NCBI GenBank assembly: GCA_022316685.1
Contig: JAKJHU010000037.1
Span: 545,792 to 609,791 of the forward strand
Length of the DNA: 64,000 nucleotides
Origin: Progne subis subis
Taxonomy: Eukaryota; Chordata; Aves; Passeriformes; Hirundinidae
Reading direction: 5' to 3'
In this document: positions 40,370 to 52,546 of the stretch, piece by piece
How the letters are laid out: every line of letters starts with the position of its first letter
How positions within the stretch are numbered: position 1 is the first letter of the stretch
Position numbers and translations under genes: made by a program
The notes under the pieces: generated by a model
Seen by the model: only the letters and a program-made list of their open reading frames with translations
Told to the model about the DNA's origin: nothing
The model's database searches: none

Positions 40370-43300
40370 ACTGTGTCTGAGCTTTGCAGAAGATATTTTA
40401 TCCTGCTGTGTTTCAGGGTGACAGCAGCTGTTTCACCCTGCCCATAAATGCATTGTATAGAGCATCACAAAAGAAGAGACTAGGGAAGGACATTATACAC
40501 CTTAGGATGGGCAGCTGTTTCATCTCCAAAAAGAAAAATCAGTGTTTTGAAATCCTTCTCTGAAGTGAGAAACCCTTTGTTCTGGATACAAGAAAGAAAG
40601 GAAAGTGATGGTGCACAAGCCTCCTTACTCAGATGACACTCTCCCCTCTGCAATGCTCTGTGCATCCGACTACGGTCACAATCTCGCCTCACCTGCTCCA
40701 GTGAAAATAAGGACCCACTCTGCTGTTTACTTATGGGATTTTATGGTCTTAGGTGACACAGACAGTTTTAGAAATGCAGGATAAAATACTCAGAGCTTCC
40801 TTTTCATGTCTCCTTCCTTTGCAACATGTTTTCTTTAGTAACAGGCAGAGTACAGAAGGATGGCAGATCAGATATGAGAGCCAGGTGATCCCCTGGCTGA
40901 TGAGGGGGTTTGGGTTGTCATTGCAGGCACCACTGAGTGGCTGAATGCCTGGCATTTCAGAAAGAAGCCTGACTCTTCTTTTCTTTCCTTGTATTTGAAG
41001 GAACTTCACAGTATTTGACAGGTCTTAAGACTGTGCATATCTGCTGCCATGTAAGAAGCTTGCCTCTAATTTAGAAAGGTACAGTAGATAAAAATTACCA
41101 CAGTAAGGGCTTACTAAAAGCCTTTCTTAAATCAACTATGCAGTGTAGTTATAACTATATGCATGCAGAGCAATTTTAGTTTTTTTGACGTCTTCACAAA
41201 GCCAGTGGTGGATACCCATTTTCAGACTCTGAGAATGATTACATGGTATCTTGGCAGGCCAAGATGACAGTATTTAGCTGGTAAGCTGTTTCTAGCTGTC
41301 ATAATAGGTAGTGTTTGAAAAGGAAGAAACAAAGGCTTACTTTAATGAGTCCTACAGCAGCAGCAAACTGAAGTTATAAACACATTTGCTGCTATGTTGA
41401 AATTTTCAGTGAACTTTTTTCTTATTCACATTCCTTTTTTAAACCCATTTTGGTGTCTGCCTTTATAACTTCAACCACTGCTGTGTGCAGTCTTGTATAA
41501 AACTTGCTCAGAGAGATTTAAGGGTGATTTTTTGTTTGTTTGTTTTTGGGGTGTTCTTTTTTATCTTTATCCCATGTCTCCTTTGAATTTTTCCTTGAAG
41601 AAAGAAACTGTTTCCTCTAAATACAACCATTTGGTTGAGTGTAAAAGTGTTAATTGGGGCATTTATTTACTCTGCTGAAATAAATTCCACAGTGATTCTA
41701 CACAGAGCTTCAGCAAATCCAGTATTTTTTCTTCTGAAAGCCTATGCAGGTGGCGTCAGTACTGGATATTCTGTTTACAAATCATTAATGAAGTGATTGT
41801 GGCTTTTTTCATTTGCTCACACTTTTGAACTGCTCAGAGCGACACATTCCTAAATAGGGAACACAAGAGTAGAGAGAAGCACACAATAGCCTTATTATGG
41901 GGGCCACACAAACACTGGTAGTGCTGAGGGTTTATATTAACCCAATCAATTAAAGATGTACGGAAAGAGTTCAGCTAGTAGGGGACTGGGAAAAAATGGT
42001 ACACAGCAATGAGTTGCTAGGCATGCTAATCTGGACTCTGAAATTTTCGCTTAGCGCTATATCTGAGCTTTCTTCCTGCACAATAAAAGGTCCCTTTCAA
42101 AGCTGAGAGTCCTTAGCAGTGCAACCATTGGAAGTCACTGCATTCTCTGAATGAAATAAATGCCTTGCTTTAATTTCTATAAGGCTTGTGTAAATTTCCT
42201 TCAGTACTAAACCATTAGAATTCCAAAGGAAAAATGCATATATTAGGCTATACTGTATCCTTATTGTGCACTAAACATCAACTCATGCTACTGATATGGA
42301 GTTTAAAAGCTTAAATAAAGTGCGGAGCTCCTGCTGGGCAAACAAGCTGAACTGGCCCAATGAAGTAACCTTTTTGTTAAGAATTCTCATTTGAATAAAC
42401 AGCATGGTAGAACTGCTGAATGCAGATGGATTAAGTGTTTGGGTTCTTCTAGAAGAAATAAGTCTTAGTAGTTTTACACTTTCATGAAATAAATCATATT
42501 TTATGAAGGAAAAGTGCCCCAATTTCTCACAGATTGTATGGCAGAAATGCAAGGAGTTTGTAGCTAACTGGTTCATTTTGAAGGCTGCATCAAGATGAAA
42601 CAAATATACAGATTTTATTCTGTAGTTCTCCTGTTGCCTGTTTGTCTATGCAAACACACGTACAGACACTTGTGTACAGAAGCTCTAAAAGCCATCTAAA
42701 GTCTCTGAGGAGTAAATTAAACTCCTGTGCTCAGGTTTGGCATTACTTTTGTGTTCTGCACTTACCTATGATACTTTTTGAATTGGACATAGCATGAAGA
42801 GCTATGAAAGACTCAACACAGCACAAAGCCTGCTTTAACACAGATGCTTTACTTCAACATTTACTGCATTCCCTCTTATTTGCTAGGTAGATATTTTCCC
42901 TCCTGACAGCAGAATGCTAGCCCTGTTTGCTTCATTCTCTCAAAGTGCACCAGTGATAGGGAATGCTACTGATCATGCAAAGAACTCACAGTGCCATCTT
43001 GAATGGAATATAACATCTGAGATCTAACATTAATTTGGGATGCTATTTAATGGGATGACATTGTGCAAATGGAATCGAGAGCTGACTGCCCTCAGCTGTC
43101 CAATAGGTACTGCATTCTCTGCATCTTTTATATAAGGTGTATAAGCTATTAATTGTTGTGTGAAGCATCAACCAGCTATTTCTACAGGTTTCCCCCCATG
43201 TACTGTAAGGACAGCTCCAACAGACAAATATGAAATACTGAGAAGTGGGGAAATAGTAAAAGCATCTGTCAAAAACCTATCTTTGAAAGGGTCTGCGGAC

Positions 43301-43681
43301 TACAGGAAATGTCTTGTGCAGGGGAAAAAAAAAAAAAAGAAAAGAAAAAAAAAAGTAATTGGCAAAAATTGGGGAAAAGAGAGGAGAATTTTCAAGAGTC
43401 AATCTGTAAGAATCAAGAGTAATTGACTACATTTACACAAGAAAATACTTTCTAGTTATCAACACCTGTAAAACTAGGCATTTTCATGTTGGAAAAGAAG
43501 AATGGGCACTATATAGCAAAACTCTTGAGACAGACTTTTCCTCTGTTTTGTTACCATTTGTTCCCACAAAGGTGAGGTAAATTTCTACCATGTTGTAACA
43601 GCACTAATTTTTATGTATTTGTTATTATTCTGCTTTTCTCATAGCACTTTAAAGAGTTCCGTAGGTCTATGTATTTGAACT

Positions 43682-44040
43682 TCTCATGGTTTAACCCCAG
43701 CCAGCAACCAAGTAACCATAGACCCACTTACTCAAATCCCCACAAGTTGGATCAGGGAGAGAATCAGAAGAGCAAAAGTAAGAAAACTCATGGGTTGAGA
43801 TGAAAACAATTAAATAGGGAAGTAAAAGCCACACACATGCAGAGTAAAACAAAAAATATTTCCCATGGGCAGACAGATGTTCAGCTATCTCAAAGGAAAG
43901 TAGGGCTTCATCATGTGTCACAGTCACATGGAAAGATAAATGCCATCCCTCCTAATGTCCCCCCTTCTTTTTTCCCTCATTTTGTATACTGAGCATGCCA
44001 ACATTTGCTATGGAATATCCCTTTGGTCAGTAGGGGTCAC
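43682..44040 (-). mobile_element. Truncated ERVL-type endogenous retroviral LTR
   Basis: This is the 3' portion of a retroviral LTR that is very common in bird genomes, in minus orientation. Its terminal end reads GGGGTTAAACCATGAGA on the minus strand, near the expected ...CA-type end. Further in are recognisable blocks: GAGAGAATCAGAAGAGCAAAAG (plus strand, about 43758-43779), the AACTCATGGGTTGAGATGAA words (about 43785-43804), the CCCATGGGCAGACAGATGTT block (about 43863-43882) and TATGGAATATCCCTTTGGTCAG (about 44009-44030). The upstream part of the LTR is missing: the match stops near 44040, where CR1 sequence begins. No internal retroviral genes are present. The family assignment is from memory of the avian consensus. 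Confidence 0.75.
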
Positions 44041-44098
44041 CTGGACACTTTCCACTAGACCAGGCTGCTCAAAGCCCCATCTCATCTGGCCTTATTTA
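44041..44098 (-). mobile_element. CR1 LINE scrap abutting the LTR
   Basis: About 58 bases match the CR1 3' region on the minus strand (the tccactagaccaggctgctc then aaagccccat words, about 44051-44080). The terminal octamers and everything upstream are absent. It starts exactly where the LTR match ends, so the junction is either an old insertion or deletion breakpoint, or a recombination scar. Confidence 0.75.
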
Positions 44099-44788
44099 CA
44101 TCCAAAAGGATGGACATCTGTAAGTGCAATCAAAGCTCTTTATACCTTGCCAAAGTGAGGTCTGTGTCTGGATTAAAGACTTCCCTCAACTAAAACTATA
44201 TAAAAACATCTGAGAACAAAATGTGTGACTAATTAAAAGAGGTATTTCTCTTTCAAATCTAGACACATAAATAGTAGAAATAAACCACATTAAACTGTAT
44301 TGTACATTACTGCGTATTTGAAACACTTTGCAGACCATATTACTTATGGTAGACCACTTTATGTAGCAGATAAATTTAATCCAATGACATTTAGCCCAAA
44401 AAGGCCTCTTAATACCCCAACTTCCATCAACTTTATTTAAAAGCTGATGTGAACTTAGAAAATTGCTCCTCATTGCTCATCCCACTGCTCTCACTGCTCT
44501 GCTGTTGCCTGCATGGTCAGCTGTTTGCTTGTAGGCAACAGGGCATCCAAACTCCACATCTTTTGACAGGGTCTACACCACTTGTTGGGTGAAGAAATAT
44601 TGCTATTCCAAGAGCAGCTTGACACCCAACTTGTTGAGGTGTGCCTTAAACTGAAAGACTTTGGAAGAGAGGTCTAAAGTAGTAATTCTCATGCCAGGGG
44701 AACAAGCCAGGCCAACCAAAGCAGGAAGAAGCATTCCCTAGATGTCTCCCAAAATAAGAACCAAAAACCCAATCACCTGTAACGTATG

Positions 44789-45012
44789 TATACCAATGCA
44801 CACAGGTTGAGGAATAGACAGGAGGAACTGGAGCTCCTGGGCCTATCAGAGAGTTTTGATATCACAGGAATAACTGAAACATGGTGGAAAAACCCACATG
44901 GCTCAGAGAAATATGATGTATGGCTATAGGTTGTTTTGTAAAGACAGGGTAAAAGAAGAGGAGAAGTTGCACTCTATATTAAGGATAACCTTGAATGTAT
45001 AGAAGTCAACTA
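44789..45012 (+). pseudogene. Broken CR1-type LINE endonuclease segment
   Basis: In the frame starting at 44789 the translation begins YTNAHRLRNRQEELELLGL and continues through SESFDITGITETWW. This is the start of the apurinic-type endonuclease domain of CR1-clade LINE ORF2. The ITETWW block carries the conserved glutamate of these nucleases. A stop codon interrupts the frame near 44926; similarity then resumes weakly through RRGEVALYIKDNLECIEV, matching the usual GGVALYV segment. The copy lacks the rest of the endonuclease and the reverse transcriptase, so it is a dead fragment. The orientation is opposite to the CR1 scrap 700 bases upstream, so they are separate insertions. Sequence from about 44515 to 44788 may be more of the same element's 5' region, but I cannot align it confidently. 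Confidence 0.7.
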
Positions 45013-48000
45013 TGGTTCATCTGACTTCATCCCACCGGGTTCAGTCAACACCACCTCAAGCCTGAATTAATTCAAAATAAGAAGCATAATGACTAAACTC
45101 AAATAAAATGCTGATACATTTCAAGTAATTCAAAGAAATCTGAGAAATGGCTTAAATAAGGTCAACATTTCTGATGCTAAGCTTAATTGGAGGGGAAAGA
45201 CCAGCTATCCAGTGTGTCATTCATCAAAGCACCTAGTGATAAAGTGCAGAGTTTGATTTTGAGATTCAAAATGGGCATATTTCTTGTTCTAAGAGATGCT
45301 TTGATTGGACTGAGCCATCCAGAAGGTCCTATGTGACATGCCCTGGAGCTTTGAAATGCTAGACATCTCCTTTTATGTGAAAATTATGAGTCTGCTGTCA
45401 TCTTTTCCCATTATATGTCTTTTTCCTACTCTTCTACCTGACCTCTATTTTTTTTTTTCTTTCTACTCTCTAAATATATCCCTGTCTTGTGATACTACCA
45501 TGACCAAAAGGACACTGAAGGTGGTCTGGCCACACAAACAGAGAATGGAAGCTTTCAGATGTCAGTGTCTCAAGGAATGAAATACAAAATGCCACTCGAG
45601 AGACAAAGGTCATCTTTTGGAAGATTTCCCATACAGATATATACAGCCAGAGAACTGTGTGACAGCAGAATTCTTAGGCAGGGCCTAGAATTTTCTCTCT
45701 GGTAAAAATTATTCACTGTTGTCTGTGTCTAGAGGGATGTCAGTTCCTTGGTTTTGTGCACAGTTCTGTATTCCTCACTACTCAACAACACTTCAGGTTT
45801 CTAATTCCTTCCCTGTTGCCCTCTGAAGCGTAGCTGCTACCCTTTCCCATCAGGCTCTTCACTGATACGTAATGTTAAAACATTTATCCAACAAACACTA
45901 TACACAAAACAGACTTAACTTGAACAATTCCTTCAATGGTAATAGATTTTACATAGCCCCTTAGTATAAAAGTGAACGGTATTAACAAGCTACAGAAGTT
46001 GGAAAGAGTCATATATTATGAAAATATTGTTTTTATTATTATTGAAGATAAAGAAAAGGATTTAATATTAAATATGATAACTCACAGAATGCTTAAAATT
46101 TGCTGAAAATGCATTATTGATTATTAATTAATACATATAAATCTGTTCTGAAGTAAAGTTTCCTAACAGACTTCTGTGCCACTATAACCTGGAATAAATT
46201 TTGCAAAGTAACACCAAAATAGTTCATAATCAAAGTCATCTGACAAATGGCCATGACTCTTGTGAGTAGGGTCAGATATCAAAGCAAGATATGAAACACT
46301 TCACAAATCTGGCACTTCTGCTATTAGCTCTACAAGAAGTCTTTCCAGAATAACTCCCTGCTTCTTCCAATCCAGAAAGAGTTTTGAAAGGAAAAGGAAT
46401 GGAGCATCTGATTTTCCCACAATCATTACCTGTAAGACTTTTTTTAATATGATTTGCATTGGGATCCATCAAGGGTTCACTACAAATCTCTAAATAAGGC
46501 TAAACTTGGAGGCTACCACAGATTGAAATCTTTGGCTTGTTCTTGAGACTATGGATGATTTGAGGAGATCCATGTGATAAAGAAAGAGGACATCATTCTT
46601 TCACCTTTGAATGAAATGAAACACCTCCTCCAGTGGTGATGTCTGTGTACCAGCAGAATAACAGAGAATCTGTTGGCAAATTAAAGGCAATTTGAGATAA
46701 GCAAGAAAATGTGAGGAGACAAAGAAGACCTATGCCTAATAAAAATATTATTTGGTTTTGTGGAAATCCAGGTTAAAATGGCAATTTGAAACTTGTTTAG
46801 ATTGCAAATTGACCAATAAATATTTTAAATATGTATTTATTAAAAATAAATAATCACTTTGATTTGGGTTGAAATAATTTTTAAAATATGTTGCAACACA
46901 AAAGCATGGATTTGTTTCCAGTGCAGCAGCAAAATTACACCTGGGCAAGATTAAAGAGTTACTTTCCTTCAGGAGGAAGAGACTAAAAAAATGAACATAT
47001 ACAGATGGAAGTTCAGGAATGTAATAGTGACATCGAAAATGGCAATTTATCTGAGCATGTGATTTTTTTTTTTATTTTTTTCATCCTAGTAAAAACTTGC
47101 ATTAATAATGAAATTATAGCAAAGGATTCTAAGGAAGGATTAAACTAATTATTAAATAAATAATAAGGATGAAAACCTAAATTATTTTTAACAAGAAACT
47201 TTTTTATTCTGACAGTTATGTTAATTCATGTTTTGTGGAGAAGAGGAAGTTCAAGAGGCCCTTGGAATAATTCATCCAATGAGAAAACATAAAAAAAGAC
47301 ATGAAGTGGTAGGAGAAACCATTCATTAAGTACTAAAACCTAAGTCAGCCTCCCAGCCAACCTGGCAGAAGCCCCATTACTTGATATAAATGCAGCTCAT
47401 TTTCACCAAGATCTCAGACCTGAGAAGAAATAGTATCAGATTTTCTGATGTAACATTTTGCCAACACAAGGACTTACATTTTAAAAGTTACTTCATGCAT
47501 TTGGTCTTGAAATTCTCAGCCAAAAATGAAGCAGCCTTTAATACACAACTTGCTCTGGGTAACATGTTGCTCAGTGTGAAATTAAGGAGTTCACTTTCCA
47601 CCACCTTTTTTTCTGTTTCTAAAAACTGTCACTTGTTACCAAGCATCCCATAACTGTGTTCCCAACAAAGATTACACTTATATTTCTGTTCAGCTACATG
47701 TCCTGCAGGGCTGTTCTGCGGTCTTCTGATCAGTAAAAATGTAATAACGTTTTCACATAGTCAATATTTAATTCTGTAAATGCAACTGGTAGTTGTAATC
47801 TAGGTTATTAACCACACAGTGATTTATGAGGGAGGGCAGACAGTGGAGGGGTGCAGAGCACTAGGAAGGTCCTCTGGTGACAATAAAAAAGTTATAAATT
47901 TCATAGCTCTGCCTGAGAAATGTATTTATATCCTATATTAAGAATAGCTTTTTATAAATTTTAATGATCCATGTTATTAATGGCGCTGTCATCATTACTG

Positions 48001-51000
48001 CCAGTGCAAGACTGCAGTCTTTTTTTTCCTCTTATACTTTTCCATCAGCTGAAGGTCTTACAGTTTCTAAAAAGCTCTTATTAGCAGTTTGCCAAAAATC
48101 TTTAAGAGTTATAAGTCTATCTTTGTTTCATTGGACTGCAAACACTGCAAGGAATATTTTTCATAAAGTTTAACAGCCAAGGCAAAGGTTGGGCTAATTG
48201 GACGGAAAACAATTGCTTCTCTATCATGTTTATAAAGCCTAGGTCAATACATAGGAAAAAAAGTAACACCATATCAAAAAGAGGAATTTATACATGAAAA
48301 TTGCCCTTAAACAGTGCAGTATACACTGTTGCGTAACTAAAAGATAGACAGTTATATAAAACAAAGATGTGATATAATTATGTATGGCATCACAGGCTCC
48401 ATTACAGTGAAAGTCAAGGGTAGTATTTACAAAAAAGCTTTCCACATTTTTACTCCATTTACATTAGTTTAGGATGCTCTGTCACACTTGGCTGGGTTTG
48501 CCAGGTGAAGGTAAGCTATGGCACTGCCTGATAGCTGAACAACTTTCACATTTTTCTGACCTTCATACAAGAATTTCAGAGACAGAAAAAGAAGTTTAGG
48601 AATGGATCACAAGACACAAAAGGAAAAGAAAGCAGAAGAAGCACAATTTCATTTCTGAGCATTTTCCATTATCTACCTCTAAAAGCAGAAACAGACACCT
48701 ATAGCAACCTCCTGATTTACTGCTCTCAGGGATGGAGGCAGCTTTTCTAAAACTGTCACACAGTAGTCAGAATCCCTCCCACTGTCAGAAGCCAACAATA
48801 AAAAGTGGTACACAAACCTCTGATCTGTTGGCAACACAGAGGTGTTCAGTAGGGAAGAAACACAACTTTACACAATTGTACATGTAAGTCACATAGATCC
48901 CCTGACTTACAAGCATAGGTACTTTTAATCATAAAATCATAAAAATAAACCTGAACCTTATGGGCTCTCAGGCACTCTGATGCTTTGGTGATAGCAGCGG
49001 TACCATTCAGGCAGGCATATAGAGAAGTTACGTGAGTTGGAGGAAGGTCCGGTGGCATTATATGCCTGCTGTTTTATTTTAAAATATTCACCAAAAGAGC
49101 AACAACAAACACTATCATTGCAATCTCCAGACAAATGTAAGCATCTGTTATTTTACCACTATTAATATCAGTTATTATGTTTGCAAGAATGAAAACAAAT
49201 GTCCAACACTGAGCCACTATTTTCCAAAATTACTATTCATTAAAAAGGGCTTAATTATCATCTTTTGTCTTCTTTGTTTTTATACTTACACTGTTTCAAT
49301 TAGATATGGTGAAAGTAATTTTTCCCCTTGTCTTTTGACTACTTATTCCTGGAATAGGAAACATGAATATTGCTATTTGGTAAAGCAAACATTCCACTGA
49401 AAATACTACACTTCACATATGTACCTCAAGTTGAAATGTTTTCTCACCTCCCTGCCTGCAAATTATAGCTTGAATCCCATTCTTTAACTTTTATTCTTCT
49501 CTACATTGTCTTGAAGTGTTATACGTTCAGCCCAATAAAAGTTCAGCCCTGAACAGAAAACGTACGTTCCAATCAATATGAATATAGAAGATGACTAAGG
49601 ACAAATTTGCTTCCATGACAGAGGAATTCCCATGCCATCCCTACATGAGGGGAAAAAAACCCACAATGCTCTTAGTGCTAAAAGACAGCATTAAGTCTCC
49701 CTGCAGCCTAGTTCTCTTCCTTAAGCAAATTCTGCCAACTACATTACAATATATTCTTGTAAACTCATAAGAAAACTATTTGAAATACAGCTGCATTATC
49801 ATTTGTTAGAAACTCCTCCTAATGAAATCAGCTACAGAACTAATTTTTTTTTAAAAGGGATTTATTTTTAATAATTATTTTTTCAAGATTCTTTTTTTCT
49901 TTTTACAAATAGGACTGGCACAATTCTTATTATTTATCTGAATTTCTGATGATTGTTTACAGTAGGGATGTTGAAAACTATTTTGGGGAGATTGAATAAC
50001 AGTGATTGTTAATGACTACTTATGTCACATGAAGAATGCCTCAGCTCACTGCATCTGTCTCTGCAATATTAAGTACAAGACAGACCATGAATTACTGAGA
50101 AATAAATCTGTTAGAACACTCTGCTAAATTAAACCTTTCACAAAAAATGTTTGCCTAAACCTCCAGAAGAAGGAAATGCAGTGGTTCTAAAGTAAAGCTA
50201 ACAGAATTTGACATAAGTTTGGCTTAGAAAAAAACTGTTTTGTTTTTCATGATAAGTTGCTTTAGGAAACATAACACTATGCTGTGTAAGAATTTTAAAC
50301 AGTACTCTTCTAGTTCATGAATGAGAAAAGCTTTTATTCAAGGTGTTTACAGAGTATTCTATTGATTTAACTAGTGGATATTTAACTTTCCTTTAAATTA
50401 CTAAAAACCCAGGTAACAGCATGATTTCAAAATGTAACTGTAGAGTTCCAAGATATCTGCATTCATGCACTGAGGCTATTATCTTATTTTATGGAATAAG
50501 CAGGCAAAAGAACAAACATAGGTGTAAAGGTAATGTGCTAGTGCTGCTTATTCAAAAGACAAATAAAGAAAATCAAGGCAGTAGTAATGCTCCAGTAAAG
50601 AAAATAGGCATGCATCTTTGTGGGAAACAGTTTGCTCCCTCTGAGGTTTGCATTTTAGCTAACTTAAAGTACAACAAAAAAATGATACTGACTGATACAC
50701 ATGTGAAAGCTGAGGGTGGAAAAAGCAAAGGGAAAAGCAATTTCTCAGTTGTAGCATCATATGAAGATAGTCTATAAAGAAATCATCAAACTGGAAAAAA
50801 ACCCTGAAATGTCAGGGAATCTCATTGTAATTCTGTAAACTCTCTTTGAAAGCTTCCAGTAGTGTTTTTTAAAGTATGCCTAGACATACTCACTGTCTCA
50901 GGGAGTGGTAGGAGACTTCCAATTCAGCACAGAAGCAAAAAAATGTGACCAGCAAAAGCTGGCTTGTTTACTGGGAAGCTGCTGAAAGTGCTGTGTGAAG

Positions 51001-51957
51001 CATTAAGGAGAGTGTGACTTGAGGCTACTTAAGAAAAGTTTTGTGAGAAACAGGTGAATCCCTGATACTCAAAGACATAACCTCTTCTTCCAGCCAGCCT
51101 GGTTCTCATAAAGCATCCATGTCAGAGGAGATTGGTGACACCCTCTGTCATATCAGCCTCTTGGTTACACAACAGTGGTTCCTAAACATGCTGGTCTTCT
51201 GTAAACTGTGTTTCTTGGTGATCATTGATCCATACTCAAACTTGAGATTCAAACTTTTCTACAGCCTTGATGTGGAGCTATACCATGGCTAGTAAGCTAA
51301 GCACTACATCTGGAGGAGCTTCTGGCACAGGACCCACCCAGGCTATAAAAGGCTTTGCCTGCGTGTTATTATAAGCACCAGGTTATACACACTGTGTTCC
51401 TCAATGAAGATGCTATTTTTTCCATCTCATACTGATTACTGAAAGAATTTATGTCCCTTCTACCAATTTCTCACAACTAATGTTCACTTTGTTGTTCATT
51501 TACTTTTCCCTTCTACTAACAGGGTCTGAAACAGCAAGGTATATGACTTGTCAAGTTGTTCCTTGTTCTTCCTTGCAGGGGAATGCTGTCTAACAGCTGT
51601 CTTAGGGGGATTAGAGCAAAATGATCTATTCAAACAAGGCTCTGAATGTCTCACTGAAATCTTGCTTTAGCTCCCAACCTTCCATGTTGTAATCTGTCCT
51701 GTCCTCCTGTATCTTTTAAGCTCATTTCCCTTTAGTCTGCTTTTCTTTCACTTGTTTTATTCTTCCTACTACTTTCCTCTCCAGTGTATCTGTCCTAACA
51801 GAAATGGAAACAAGAAGTCCATTCACACTGTCAAATTACTTGTCTGCTGTGATTTTCTGTATGATTCTCTTCTATTTTATCTACTTTTTCATTCCAGGTT
51901 GTTGCTGTGTGTTATTTGTTTTCATATTGTATTTCATTTTTATATTGGGGTTTATAA
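45013..51957. other. AT-rich unique non-coding block
   Basis: No gene or named repeat was recognised. The sequence is ordinary AT-rich DNA with short frames. The stretch 47945-48245 looks more structured than its surroundings (listed separately). A 118-codon plus-strand frame at 50421-50777 has no motif I know and AT-rich codon use, so I do not call it. Confidence 0.5.
47945..48245. promoter_or_regulatory. Possible conserved non-coding element
   Basis: A roughly 300-base segment with AT-core words (TTAATGATCCATG, GTTATTAATGG, GGCTAATTGGACGG) and no substantial simple sequence apart from one T8 run. The look resembles developmental enhancers, but this is inference from word content only. Confidence 0.18.
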
Positions 51958-52247
51958 TGGTTTGTTCTGTACTCCCCCGTTCTCATGGAAAATGTAATAT
52001 TCTGAGGTTTGTCCCTGCTCCCCCATTCCTCCCAGTCCCCTCCTACAGGCCCTATCTGTCATTCAGCTGCTGCACCCAGGTTCTGGAGAGTTCTGGTAAA
52101 GGACATCCAATGATAAGGCAAGGACTGAGGAGATTCCTCCCTTTATGTTCTCCATTGGTTTCCTTGAATGTCCCTCCAACGCTGTTCCACTCCCACTTCA
52201 TCCCTCATTGGGTGTTGGCTTGTCCCCCTTCTTTAGCCCCTCCCCTG

Positions 52248-52255
52248 TATATAAG
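52248..52255 (+). promoter_or_regulatory. LTR TATA box
   Basis: TATATAAG sits 84 bases upstream of the LTR's AATAAA, in the position expected for the U3 core promoter. It is preceded by GC-rich sequence. It is intact in sequence; whether it is used is unknown. Confidence 0.65.
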
Positions 52256-52338
52256 ACCGGGAGCACAAGGCTTGAGGGATGACTTAATTCAGGCTGCAGT
52301 CTGGGGTGGGAGCCCAAATGGGATGGGACAAAGACTGC

Positions 52339-52344
52339 AATAAA
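52339..52344 (+). terminator. LTR polyadenylation signal
   Basis: A canonical AATAAA in the R-like part of the LTR, followed by the GACCTAGG and T/C-rich sequence typical downstream of a retroviral poly-A site. Confidence 0.65.
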
Positions 52345-52546
52345 AGACCTAGGATTTTCCCCCTGGATCAAGTCTGACTCCTCTCCTCTGCCGCCGACAG
52401 GGTCTCGCTCTCTCGTGAGAAAGGGAAAAGGCCCCTCCGCTGCCTCCCGGGTTTTTAGGACCCAGGGAGTTTTTCTGTCTTGTCGCTGTCTCAAGCTAGC
52501 CTGGGTGAAACTGAGCCGGTGGCTCCGAGAGGGACAGGCGACACCA

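Larger units (their letters stand above)
27263..43681. other. AT-rich unique non-coding block
   Basis: No gene or named repeat was recognised over about 16 kb. Simple tracts are CAAA near 27596-27616, an A-rich stretch at 29213-29240, A25 at 33353-33377, a 15-base-period duplication at 33115-33142, A21 at 38137-38157, T44 at 40325-40368 and an A-rich stretch near 43324-43354. The 30.9-31.3 kb part has balanced composition with TAATTA-type words and is a candidate conserved element. Frames in this block are short and show no domain. Confidence 0.5.
51958..52546 (+). mobile_element. Solo LTR of an endogenous retrovirus, promoter intact
   Basis: A GC-enriched block with LTR architecture on the plus strand. 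The U3-like part contains C-rich promoter sequence (about 52015-52245). A TATA box, TATATAAG, lies at 52248-52255. Transcription would start near 52280, and a polyadenylation signal AATAAA follows at 52339-52344, so R would be about 80-90 bases. A pyrimidine- and CpG-containing U5 follows (CTCTGCCGCCGACAGGGTCTC, about 52386-52406). The ends were chosen from the inverted TGGT...ACCA words at 51958 and 52546 and are approximate; I see no convincing target-site duplication. No gag, pol or env sequence adjoins, so it is probably a solo LTR left by recombination. Open frames on both strands across it (51804-52343, 52198-52494) are shadows. I recognise the general type from avian genomes but not the exact family. 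Confidence 0.75.

Noticed and set aside
50421..50777. 118-codon plus-strand frame
   Set aside because: AT-rich codon use, no recognised motif, and no supporting splice or poly-A context. The length is within chance for this composition.
51804..52343. 179-codon plus-strand frame as a gene
   Set aside because: It runs into an LTR containing a TATA box and AATAAA. The first half is hydrophobic T-rich sequence and the second half is LTR U3.
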